From positions 1,677,602 through 1,741,601 of the forward strand of contig OX393572.1 of the NCBI GenBank assembly GCA_947652115.1: 64,000 bases of DNA. The letters are read 5' to 3'. The stretch comes from Blastomussa wellsi (taxonomy: Eukaryota > Cnidaria > Anthozoa > Scleractinia > Plerogyridae). Below are positions 45,926 to 57,800 of this stretch, piece by piece. The notes beneath the pieces are model-generated. The model saw nothing but the letters and a program-made list of their open reading frames with translations. It was not told where the DNA came from and searched no databases. Every line of letters starts with the position of its first letter. Position 1 is the stretch's first letter. The position numbers were made by a program, and so were the translations under genes.

Positions 45926-46015
45926 TCTATATATTTGCTGAAGTTTCGGACGAGTATTTGAGCTCATTATTAGATAAATCTATACTTTCTATGCTTTCTA
46001 GTTGGATTTTACTAA
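45694..46015. mobile_element. element with TTAGTAAAATCCAACTAG ends enclosing a Penelope-like piece
   Basis: The left end TTAGTAAAATCCAACTAG is mirrored at the right as CTAGTTGGATTTTACTAA. Inside lies a segment with GCTCGAAACGTCAGCTC and TTATCAACCCAGTTGATAAA, the kind of sequence found at Penelope-like element termini. The open frame there (about 45726-45914) is not a gene. Confidence 0.6.
45774..45854 (+). ncRNA. degenerate hammerhead-ribozyme-like motif
   Basis: CTGGGTT (45774-45780) can pair with AACCCAG (45848-45854) as stem I. Between them are CCGACGA (consensus CUGANGA, so the conserved U is C), a 4-bp stem II GGGC/GCTC with one wobble, GAAAC, and ATC just before stem I. Stem III (GTCA/TGAC) leaves extra bases before ATC, so activity is doubtful. 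Such motifs are known from Penelope-like elements. Confidence 0.4.
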
Positions 46016-46019
46016 AGGG

Positions 46020-46031
46020 GCAATAGCCCAT

Positions 46032-46060
<29 letters not shown>
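46020..46060. repeat. short hairpin
   Basis: CAATAGCCCATTCGGCC and GGCCTCATGGGCTATTG pair almost throughout, around TTC. It lies just outside the preceding element. Confidence 0.55.
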
Positions 46061-46062
<2 letters not shown>

Positions 46063-46111
46063 GAGCCCAATGAAGGAAGCAAGAAGTGTTGCAACCATGA
46101 TTACCTTATTG

Positions 46112-46212
46112 TGACCAGTTTTCGCGATTGTTGCTTGCAATTCCGAAATTACGGTCCTGCGAAAAAATTTATCTCGAAATTTTAAACCCCGCTGTAAAAC
46201 CCTTGGTGTCAC
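46112..46212 (+). repeat. second copy of the 43088 segment
   Basis: GACCAGTTTTCGCGATTGTT through AAACCCTTGGTGTCA matches 43088-43185, with a short insertion near AAACCCCGCTG and one change that weakens the hairpin. Confidence 0.6.
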
Positions 46213-46782
46213 TTTTAGTACAGAGTTCACTATTGGGATGATGTGTTGTGAGCTGTCCTCTTCTGACCACTAAGGAACTAAGGTGCTAATGTGTAAACTT
46301 TAATGTTTGTTTAATTAGTAAATATCAATTAATTAATTAGTCTTGTGGAGGGGGTGGAAGGTTGGTTGGAACCTGTGTGCACTGCACCATGTAAAACGCG
46401 GATATCTTGCACTACTTCTTCTTGAATATCACAAGGTATATATATGTTTCAGAAAAAACCATACCCTCCTTGTGGTACTATCCTTTCAAGAACAAAGCTA
46501 TATGCTCCCGGTGAATGCGCATGCGCAGAAGATTAGTTTGGGTTGCTATACTAAACACACCCTCGTACCCAGGGTCGGTCGGGAAACGAGCGACCCCTGG
46601 AAAGATCCGATTTGAAGTCCGAAAATGATTCACAATAAATAGAATTGCTGAACTGCTTTGGGGCGAGGGACCCTGTCAATCCTGGGAGGCACTCCCGAAA
46701 AAAAAAATTAGTTGATGTGTGCGGCGTGCTTCTTTAAACCCAACCTCGTTCCCAGGGTCCCTCATCTCCGTAGAAATTTGAG

Positions 46783-46900
46783 AAGAACAACGTTTATTAT
46801 CAGAATATAAAATTTGTGCTTGACACTGACTCTTGTTAACGTACTTTAAAGACGTTTCGACCAAACAACTTCGGCCTTCATCGGTTTTTTTAAAAACCCA
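46783..46900 (-). ncRNA. hammerhead-like core in a Penelope-like end, minus strand
   Basis: On the minus strand AACCGATGAAGGCC is followed by GGTCGAAACGTC, giving CCGATGA, stem II GGCC/GGTC with one wobble and the GAAAC box. The matching stem I 3' strand was not found nearby. An inverted partial copy lies at 47049-47150, lacking the CCGATGA part. Confidence 0.35.
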
Positions 46901-47048
46901 ACTGAGTAACGACTTTCTAACGGTCCACAAAGCTGCGCGTGCTATGCCAGCAAAGCATAATGAACGACCGCTGCTCGTGATTACGCGAGGGATTTGTAAA
47001 CACCCGGGATGTCAATATGTTCGAATACCAGGCCTCGAGAAGTTGTGA

Positions 47049-47150
47049 TTTCCGAAGTTGTTTGGTCGAAACGTCTTTAAAGTTTTTGTAAACGTCGTTC
47101 CAACGTTAACAAGAGTCAGTGTCAAGCACAAATTTTATATTCTGATGTCC
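47049..47150 (+). repeat. inverted partial copy of the 46783 segment
   Basis: CCGAAGTTGTTTGGTCGAAA, AACAAGAGTCAGTGTCAAGC and AAATTTTATATTCTGAT repeat the 46783-46900 segment in the opposite orientation with a small insertion, so the two make an inverted pair about 150 bases apart. Confidence 0.65.
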
Positions 47151-47159
47151 AGCCCTGAC

Positions 47160-48690
47160 TGCAATTTTAGTATTTTCAACGTTTATTATTGCGTTCGACG
47201 AAAGGAGAAGGCATTATAAACCAGTTTGAATCGAGATTTTGGTGGTGTAGGTACAGTCCGTTTTGGCCCCCCGAACATTTTTTTTCAGGGGCAAATGACG
47301 TCATTTCCGTCGACCATGTGCTTCGTTTCTAGCGGAGTAGAGTTTCACGTTCTTGCTTCGCGTCTTGGTGGATTGTCGAGTTCTTGATTGTGCTTTTGCG
47401 GATTGTTGTCGAATTCTGGACTGTGTTTCTTTTCATTGGAGATTCAACGTCTGCCCGCGTACAGGGTTGTGACGCTCTACTGTTCAAATCAGCCTTTCGA
47501 AGATTGTACAACTCCTGGTGCGAATATATAACAGCAGATTTCGATCAGTGCGGTGACAGTCTTTGTAATCGTCAATTTTATGTTTGCATTTTAGCTTGCA
47601 TGTGCATTTGTTGGGCGACAAAGAAATGATATTCATACACAGTCTGCGGTTTTCGAAACACTGACTGCATGCAGCTTTGTTATTCGTGAATAGCGGTGTC
47701 ACGCAATGCAAAAAACTCCAAACATTGTATTTGTATGAATAAATCGGAAAAAATCATGTTCATCAACTACAGTTATGTTAAGAGTTTCATACTGATATTT
47801 AAAATGTTGATTTCAGTATTAAAGAAAGCTTGAATTTCGGGAAACCAAATCAAAATGCAGCCAAGTGAATCGAAATCGTCGAACGCACTCTCTGATCTTT
47901 GATTACTACTAGTATAGAATACTAATTACAGTGTTAAGTTTGTCCACCCAAATTTAGCAAGGCTAATCGAGTTGGGTGGAGCAAAGATAAAATAGTTAAT
48001 TAATATATTTCAAATGACAAAGATTTCGAAAGGACATAATTATTAATTAAGACAAGAGCGACAAATATCAAGTTAAGATTTCTCCGAATAAAAGAACAGA
48101 GGAACAATAGTGGTAAGGAATTCATTAAATGCATTTAAAGCGATAATTGAACGAAGAATATCCACATTCCCGACGCTAAATAAATTTGAATTTGTTTCTT
48201 CTAATTATATGATGGAGAAACAAGATTTTTGTTCCCAAGGAGGGAAAGGATAGCAGCATGAACATCCCTCACGAATTTCCGAAATATTTGGCATTTGATT
48301 CACGTGTTTGCTTCTTTTTTAAAGATTCTTCTCTTTTTCAAATCAGGCTGTTAACAGCTTTGTCCACTTCAATATCAGAACAGTTAATTTGTTTCTCCTC
48401 GATTTTAACGATCTTTTGTGATTGCCGAAATCGGCTTCTTTTTTCAGTGAACCCGCGCGGAGCCTAAAGCCCATTTGTCGGCTGGGCCCAAGAAGTGAAT
48501 CGGTGAAATAAATAAAGAATCCTAGCGAGCTTGACTTCAACGAAAGAAATCTAACTTTTGTTCTAGCGAAGCCATTATTTCTGACCAGCCGATTTTCTGA
48601 CAAACACCCGGCGACAGTTTTGCGCGCCCGCATTACCAAAGGTTCAGCAGTCTTGATTAGCAAAATGCGTACTTCCAGTCTGCGCATTCA
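47160..48690. other. spacer before CASC3, no gene seen
   Basis: AT-rich spacer. Open stretches at 47384-47629 (+) and 48343-48687 (-) show no recognisable domain. No repeat family of the window was recognised here. Confidence 0.35.
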
Positions 48691-48697
48691 ATTTTTC

Positions 48698-48708
48698 AAG
48701 ATGGCGGC
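48698..48708 (+). promoter_or_regulatory. YY1-type site AAGATGGCGGC in the CASC3 promoter region
   Basis: AAGATGGCGGC, the YY1 consensus typical of housekeeping gene starts, sits 114 bases upstream of the CASC3 start codon. In animals this element is often close to the transcription start; that role is inferred. Confidence 0.5.
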
Positions 48709-48821
48709 TATAACAAGCTTTTTGGACAACTAGCATTTTCACGCGTAAAAACTCGCCCCTTCTTTTTCCCAGTGTGGCTGCACATGTAATAGAAAGCTTT
48801 TCGCTTGGATAATTTTCAATC

Positions 48822-51800
48822 ATGACGGATTCTGTGGTTCTGGAACCGAGCGATGAAGATACAACCCCTCGTGTTGGCGAGAAGGTTTGTAAATTATTCT
48901 GACCTGCTTTATGTTTCGTAGACGTTTTTTTCGACTACGGTCAAAGCAAGAGAGAAAGCGAAAGATAATTTAAGCATTGAGTATGGTATTGCTGTTTGTT
49001 TGTAGGTAGAAGTTGGAGAACATAATTCTCTCTCGACAGAAATGGCTCTGCAAGGTTAGAATATATACTGAAACTAATTATAATTTATTATATTATAAAC
49101 GTTCTAGAATGTTCGATCATTTTTAACTCAGATCTGACATGTTTCCTGTAGTGTTTTTTTGGTAATGACACTCAGATATATGTGTTTAAAATTAGCGAGG
49201 AATATACTTTTGAGAGAACCACCAACACTTCTCAAGCAGTTTTCAAATTTAATTGAGTATTGCATTAGACACTTCTAATTTAGCACTTGAACAGGTGTCC
49301 TTACTACACACTGAAAAGAGAGAACTGGCTATTCTTACCTTATTCCAAGATATGGAAAACCTCATACATACCATAGTTTTACTGCCTAGTTATTTGTTTT
49401 TAAAAAGTATAAAATTAGTAATGAATTACAGTCAACTCTATCTTCAAGTTAATGGACACTTTTACCTCTTTAAGACAAACAAGTGGTGTTGGTTTCTGCA
49501 CACAGTTTTTTCAGTCACATTTCTGTATCTGAACTCTCTACAAGGCAGACACCTCTCTTGACAGTTGGTGTCATTACTAATGGTGTCTGTTTTAGAAAGA
49601 GTTAACTGTATAGTGATGTTTCTTGTGATGTCAGCCATTATAATTAATGTGCCAACCAAAACCTAATTGGTTGTTGGAACAATGACTTCTTTTGTTGTGT
49701 GGTTGGGAAATTTGAATATCAAAAGAAATGTGACTTAGGTGTTTGTAAACAAGAAATATTGCTATTGAAAAATAAAAAAGCCATGTATTTTTTAAAGGAG
49801 CTACATCAAGATATTTTGAGTCAGTTTTTGCGATGAACCATATTTACAAAGGTAGAAAAACATCAAATACCGTATTTACCCATGTATTAGTCGACCCCCT
49901 AACTTTTGGGGCCAAAAACTAAGTTTTCTTCATTTTATTGGAAAACTTAAATATATTGTAATTCTTAGAATTATTGTTCAGGTAAGTACTATGGATATAT
50001 GAAACAATCACAGCATGTTTCAATGTCAAGTTTTAATATCCTCACATGTCCACAATCATTTTAACAACACATGCACATGTGGGCATTTTGTCCATAACAT
50101 TTGAAACAGGCTTACAAAATCAAACATAATAATTGCAGACAACCCTTTCTAACTGTGAAAGTTTAAAAAGCAGCTTTAGCAGGCAGGCAAACCACCAATC
50201 TTTGAGAACGCTCAATAAACAGTGTGTTTAGAAAACTTGGTAACCAAGCTACAAAATCGGTCGAGTATTGGTAACTGATGACTGCACGTGCTTACATCAC
50301 GCCAGGTTCGAAGCGAGAAAGAGTTTTTCACGCTTCGAACGCTTTTACGGCTTTATTTTGCAGGAAATGTCAGTTCTTTATTCCGAAATTGTGCCAGGGA
50401 GTATCTTCAACCCTCAGGTCTACATAAAGCAGATGAATTTTAAAGCATTTCAACTTGAACTGCCAATTTAGATGCAGACCACTAAGCGAAGGACTTCGGG
50501 TTTTGTATCATCGTTTGTAAGATGTTTTACGTAAGATTATAGACACAATTGTTATGCCAATTGTGCCAAATTTATTTTACTGGTGCTTGGGTTTTAGTTT
50601 TTGACCCATGTATAAGTTGAGGGCGATTTTTTGACTGATTTTTAGGTAGTGAAAGGTCGACTTATACACGGGTAAATACAGTAGGTGATACTGAACCATA
50701 AAGGAACAAGGATGGTTAAGGATGGAGAAGATTGAAATGGATTACAAATGACAAGATTGAAAACTTTAGGCTAAATTTTTCAAAATGCACAAACTTTGAC
50801 GCACTGTAGCTCCTTCAAGGAATAAAAATACCATTTATATGCCTTAATTCCAATCCATACAAAGCTCTCTTAAATATAAGTTTACCGGTACTTGTATGTC
50901 TTTGTGTGTAACGTAATAACACTCAAATTTGGCAAGCCTTCTAATTTTTAAATGTTCTTTCCGGTGACTGAGTTAATTTTTCGATTCAATTGGTTGTAAA
51001 TATTCGTTCCCAGTTCCCTTCTCATTTAGAAAATGACTAATATATAATTTAATAATTCTCGTTTCAATTTTGTCACAGCCAGTGAAATACCTGAAGAAAA
51101 ACACCCCAGTAAAGAAAGACCTGAAGAAAAACACCCCAGTAAAGAACAGCAAGGTTACGATTCACAGCCTCGTTATGAAAATGAGGCAGCTGAGCATGAA
51201 CCTGTGGTTGTCAGTGAGAAAGACGAAGTGAAGGACCCATCTGGCTTAGCAGAAGATAGTGAAGAGGAGAGCGATGATGAGTCGGATAGTGATGGGTACA
51301 CATCAGAATCGGATTCATCTGGATCACATACAGATCACAGTGCTAGCAACAAAGTAAATGTTATTCCACAGAAATTTGTTTTATAAATTATCATAATTAC
51401 AATATTTTATATTCACAATTGGCTTGCTAAAATAATGCACTTTTCCAATTATTGTTTGTTATTCCTCACTGGGAATTGGACTAATATCTGTTTTACAGGG
51501 AGGGTATTATTGCAGATATCAAAACTAGAAAAAAAAGATAGGTCACCATTGCTTGTGAGAAAATGATGATTTACTTGAAGAAGACCTCATTGACGAGTTC
51601 CAGCATCTTTCTTAATGCCTGCATTATAATCATGTGTCTAATTATGCATAGTGTTCAACTAGGGAGGATAGCCCCCTGCCTCCCCTCCCAGAATCTTTTG
51701 AAGACAGACATTGTTGGGACTGGCAACTTCTCTCTGTTCATCTTGACGAGGTGTTCAGCTTGTAGAAAGTTTAGATACAGCAGAGAACTGAAAAATGGCA

Positions 51801-54800
51801 CACAGGGACCAATACCAGTTGTCCATCTTAGAGAGTTTCCCGGCTTATAAAGAGTTTAGACACAGTAAAATGACTGAAACACAGCACACAGGGACCAACA
51901 CCAGTTGTCCGTCTTATAAAGAGTTTAGATATATGTAAAATGACTGCAAAATGGCGCACAGGGACCAACCCCACTTGTCCGCCTCAGATAGGTGTTCAGC
52001 TTGTAGAGATCGTCTAGATACAGAAAAATAAAAATTAATAACTGAAAAATTGCACACAGGGACCAACACCAGTTGTCTGCGGCCTCAGATAGGTGTTCAG
52101 CTTATAGAGATCGTCTAGATACAGAAAAATAACTGGAAAATGGTCAACAGGGACCAACACTAGTTGTCTGTCTTATGGGGGAGTCTGTCAACATTGTCTA
52201 CTGTGGTGACCATTTTATTAACCCATTGACTCCTAAACCGGTGTAACCCGCCGTGACAGACCTTGACCTTTGTTCCGCTTCTGACATCATCAGCTTTGAC
52301 CAAAATAGGAATCCCATTTATCCCAGTTCTACAGAAGGGAAAGAGCTTTCCAATGATACCCAGGTGATATTGATTGGGCCAATGGAGCTTGAAATATGCA
52401 GGAAAACGCTTAGAATTTTCTGCCAAAAAAACTAGGAGGAAAATTTCCCTCACTTACCCATGGCTACACCATGTTGAGTATTTCCCGTTTCAATGATGCT
52501 TTTGTGGCAATTCTTGAACCAAAAGCAAGCCCAGTAAAAGGCCAACAAAAGCATAAAAAAGTCATGAGGAAAGTGAAAAATAAAAATAAAGAAATCGAAA
52601 AGCCTAAAGACGTGGGTCACTTTCTCGTCCAAAAACTATCTTGAAATTTTGATTTGTGTGCATGCCCGAGCTAAAATATCGTTAAATGCGATATTAGTGA
52701 AAAACATGGCATGCCTTCATTCTGAAAATGCATTTTGGAGAAATTTGAAGCATATTTAGACTATAACTGGCTAGAAAATGTTCAAAATGTCTAAAAAACA
52801 TGTTTTTTTCAAAAATCTCCAGGAGTCAATGGGCTAATTCTGATAAAGTATTTTAAGTACTGATATTGAGGGGAAAAATTTGATGTTGGTCACTCTTGGT
52901 TGTTCAAGCTAAATCACTCTGCATCTTGTTCTCTTTTTCGTTGACAAAACTAAAACAGGAATGTGAACAAGAAGAAGATGCACAAGAAAGCGATGAAGTT
53001 ATAATAGAGGAAGAAGATGATGATGATGACGATAAAGGAAGAGAAGAAGAAGGCAAGAAAAAGGAAAATGAATGGGAAGAAGAAGAGAATAAGGTAGAAT
53101 CAAGAGAAAGGGGAGATGGTCAGGTAAGTGACAAAACTACAGTGATTGGGCCGATATTTATAAAAACCTAAACACCACAAGAGTGGCATAGTCTTGATAT
53201 GATCTGCTGCCAGAGTTCATGTTGCCATCCTCACCTGTGTAGATTGTTGGAGTCATATCAAAGATAGCCCAATGGTTAGTGCGTCGGACTCCAGTTCAAT
53301 CAAACAGTCCGGGTTCCTGGCTGGGGCCCTGTGCTGTGTTCTTGGGCAAGACACTTTATTCCCATAGTGCCTGTCTTGACCCCGTGCAAAATAATTTATT
53401 TATTTTAAGATTTGCATATACATATTAAATAAATTATTACTAATATACAGGTGTTAGAACAAAAGGACAAAGCGTCCCCTGCAAGGTTCAACCACCTAAC
53501 ACGACCCCATAAAAATAACAAATTTTGTGTACATGTATCAGCAGCATGAGACAGTGTTCTGGATGCTGTACATGACGCATTGTAAAAACATTATCTAGTC
53601 AGTCTTTTTATTTTAAATTGTTTATTCTGTAGGAGGCAGATGATGAAAAGAACAACCCAGCATTTATTCCACGCAGAGACACATTTTGGGGACATGATGA
53701 CCGATGGACGGATATTCCAGATGAGGAAAGGTAACAAAAGCGAAAATATCTTGATTCTGGTACCTTCAGTTGGCAGGGGTTTCAAAATGTTTTTAAGTAG
53801 GTGTCATCTACTGGAAGAGTAGACGGCTGTTATAGGTGAGTTTTTTTGTCACAAGCTGATTGCTATTACCAGAGTAGCCGGTGGCATAATAGTCAAGTAG
53901 CCGGTGGAACTACGACAGTGGCTGCCTTGTTTTGAAACCCCTGAGTTGGCAGTCTCCTCTTTGGATATTGTGTAAGACATTCCTTGAATGAAACCCAAGT
54001 TTGGGGGAACACTAAGCTATGCCATATTAAATTAATAATCTATGCAGTCTAACACCTATTCTTGGTTGTTTTTGTTGCATCCGCTATTGCCAAGTTTCCC
54101 GCCCACCCACCTGAAGATTTTAGTTTTTATACGATGCCAGTATAATTTACATGTAAAAGTGTTAAGCGTAATGCATTTGTATTAGCTTTGATATTGCAAT
54201 AAAGGTTAGGCAACGGCTCTCTAAATTTGTCCACCTGTTCTCCTTCTTGGATTTTCTGTTTTTCTTTAAGTTCTTGTATGGCTTTAAGTGGTTATTGTGA
54301 TATTTCAGTTATTCTGATGATCTTTTGGACAGTACGGAAATTGTCAAAATTGTGTGACCTTTAATAATAAATTTGTGTGATTAGGAGGAAGCCAACAACT
54401 AGACAGTTGTGGGACAAAACGTCCGACAGATGGGAGCATGATATGTACAAAGAAGAAGAACAAGGTCCAAAAACTAAACAGGAGCTGGAGGTGAGACTAA
54501 AATGTGAAATTTAGTAACTAAACATTAAAGTGCACCTAACCCTAAAATATATTTTTCTCTAGAATAAACCTTTGCACCAATTTGAAACGCATTGCACCTT
54601 TTTACCAAATTCTGACTTTTTATAGCATTCAAAGGTAACGATAAACTGTGCATCATTTGTTCCACGACTGAGTCAGAAGGGGTTGGGTCTATTCCCGATT
54701 TGATGTCTCAAACTGATTTGCATGCATGTTTACAAAGACTTAATGCGATGCAAATCATTTTGTGACGTCAAATCAGGAATAGACCCATGCCCTTCTGACT

Positions 54801-57800
54801 CACAGTTTTTCATAACATTTGGATGCTATAAATAGCCAGAATTTGGTAAACAGGAGAAATGAAAGGTGCAATGCGTTTCAAACTGGTGCAAAGGTATATT
54901 CTAGCAAAAAAAATATTTTGAGGTTAGGTGCACTTTAACGACATAAGTAGGCTGACAAAAGGAAAAAAGATGATGTCGTTATTTTCATGTTGTTTTGTTG
55001 CCAGTGTGAACCAGGCTAAAGACTTCAAAGGTTTATTTTTTCACAGGACACACAGCGTTGGCTTGAAAGGGGAGGTGGTCGTCGTGGCAGAAGGAGATAT
55101 GAGCTCCAGGAATTTGTAAGAGGTGGAGGAGGACGGGGAGGCAGGGGGGGAGTACAGCGCAGAGAGAATAGAATGAGAATGGATGATGAAGAATTTCAAG
55201 ATAAGGAAAACCAAGCACCAGCAGAAAGACGTAGATATGACAGGCCTGAAGAGCAGCGGAGAAGGAGGAGGCAGATGTCAGAAGACTCTGAAGAGGATAG
55301 GGGTAGACAAAGAGGGGGATTTGGAAGGCAAGACAGGGAACAAAGATCACAGAATAGAGATGAAGGTGCTGACAAGAGAGACAGAGCTAGAAGATCGAAT
55401 CAGAGAAGAAATTGGGGTGACGAAGAAGAGGAGTTTGATGAAGGCGTGCAGAGACGAAATGAGAGAAATCACAGGCAAAGAAGAGACTACGGTGACAGGG
55501 AACATGGAGACAATAGAAGGCATGATTGGCATAGAAATAGGGGTGATGATGACAGAGGGGGAGAATATGAACATGATAGGAGACATGATTATGGTAGAAA
55601 TGCTGATCGTGATACTGGACCAAGGAATGGCTTTGAAAGAAATAGAGAACAGAGACCACCTAAGAGAAGAGATGATGAAGAACGACAAACTGAAGGACGA
55701 TACAATTCTGATGATCGAGGAGGCAGAGGATTTGGTGGCAGAAGTAGAGATCAAAGGCAAGATAGCAGAAGGAATGAGGAGGACAAAGAAAACAGGCAAG
55801 GTGGAGGATTTGGCAGTCCAAATCAAAGAGACAGGTACACATATTTCAAATAAAATAAACTTTACTTGACGGTAGCAAGGCTCAAAAATTAATTTAAACC
55901 ACATAGTTGTGCGTGTGTCGAATGTGATGTGTGCGCTTTGCTTATTTTGTTGACGTGGGTGCTCAGTTTACAATTAAACAGTTCAATTTATTTTATGGTA
56001 TTTTCCGTATTTCTTTGTCTTGTCAGTAACTGTGCTCACATCGTGGGTGGCTTCACCTAAAATGTTCTGCAATTGGGTAAAGGATTTAATGGAACCAAAA
56101 CCAATTGTGGAATAAATTACATGCATTTTAGGCATAGTACTGATGAATGGTTAAGGTAGATATTTACAGGAGCCAACACTGAGATTGTGGTATGTTCTTT
56201 TTTGAATATGATGCATGTACAGTACCGCTCAAATGTAAGTTACCACCTTCGGCCCGTTTCTCGCGAGACGCGTCTCGAATCTCTCGAGAATCTCGTTTCT
56301 CTCGAGATTTACTGAAGCGTTCAGTATGGAATATATTACGTGTGATAAGCTTTTGTTTGCATTGCATTGCCAAATCGACGAAAAAAGTTAAACTGACTCA
56401 ATCTTCAGGCTTCAGAATTCCACTGGCGTTGATTTGTTTGACAACAAACCTGTTTGTGTGAATGGTGAATATTATCTTCTGAGGAAATGCCATAGGCATT
56501 GAAGCAAGAGTATTCTGTGACATTGTAATTATTAATTCTTATAGCCACCAAATTTCTGATTCAATAAGTTTATCATCTCGGAATTAAGCTAACCGTACTG
56601 TACCGCTCAAATGTAAGTTACCACCGCCTCACGAGAAACGAGAATCGTCTCGCGAGAAACGGGAATCGTCTCACAGGAAACAAGAACTGTCTTGCGAGAA
56701 ATTTCTCGTTTCTCGCGAGTGCACTGCGAGTACCAACTTGACGCTTGGTGGCGAAACAAAATATACTGCTTTTGTGTAAACAGTTGTTCGCATGCATTGG
56801 AAAAATCGTTCAGCGGGCATGTATTGTTGGTTTATTTTTTCGGCGAGAAAAGCGACTGGAGTTTCATTTTTAGTACTCTGTGGGCAATTTTTGTTTTACA
56901 TACATGTATTGATCGACATGATCGACATTTGCTTTGCCTGTTCTTCCAAAACAGCTTAAATTAAGATGAAACTTGGCCGGCGCTCGATATCATCATCGGC
57001 GCCGCCACGCGCCTGATTTGACTATTCATGTTCTACATACATTCAGTGGCATAAAGTCAACGCAACTGACTTCTTCGTGAATTACATAGCTTAGAGCAAA
57101 AACATTTTGTCTAAATAGCAGCTCGCGCGGCAATGACGACGCCACGGCCCGTTGCTTTATTATTACTTTTGTATCATAAGTGAAATGTCCAATAAGCAGT
57201 TGGCTTGACTTTACAAAATGGGTTTTACCCATCCGTAACCTTACTAGGGCCTTATTCTGTGCAGAATAAGTGATTGCTGGTCTTTTATGAAGTTCTCCCT
57301 TTGATGTACAAGCATACAAAAACAAGAGATATTCCCCCAGTGAACAAAATTGAATACCTCACACAAAATGCAAAAAATAGCATTCAGAGCTTCTTCACAT
57401 GCAAAGTTACTGGAGGTCAGGTGATGTATTGGTTACTGTGCTGGACTACAGTTCAAGCAGTGTAGGTGTATAAATGGGTACTACCAAATGTTATGTTGGG
57501 GGGACCCTGCGATGGACTAACATCCCATCCATGTTGGAATAGATTTAATTACTTCTTATTCCTGAAACCAGTCCTGGTCTCATGGGCTAATAGGTACAAA
57601 TATGGCCTATGAGGAAGCTACAGTGTATCCATAAACTCTTTCTAGAGTATTTTGTTTTGGATCAAATATCTGTTTGGCTTCCTCTTGACGTTTGGACAAG
57701 GAACACTTGTGTTTTAATTTAATGTTTATTTTTATTTACAATAATTGTAGAAATAAGAAGGATGCAAGGGAAACAAGACCATCAAAAAGTCAAAGAGACA

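Larger units (their letters stand above)
55835..57750 (+). other. CASC3 intron 7
   Basis: Nearly 1.9 kb with two Tc1-like ends (56218 and 56596) and a SINE fragment at 57413-57595. The rest shows no repeat family or coding signal that I recognise. Confidence 0.5.

Noticed and set aside
55183..55904. Additional long open frames on both strands overlapping CASC3 exon 7
   Set aside because: Shadow frames of the purine-rich RG/RD coding exon; the true frame joins in phase with exons 6 and 8.
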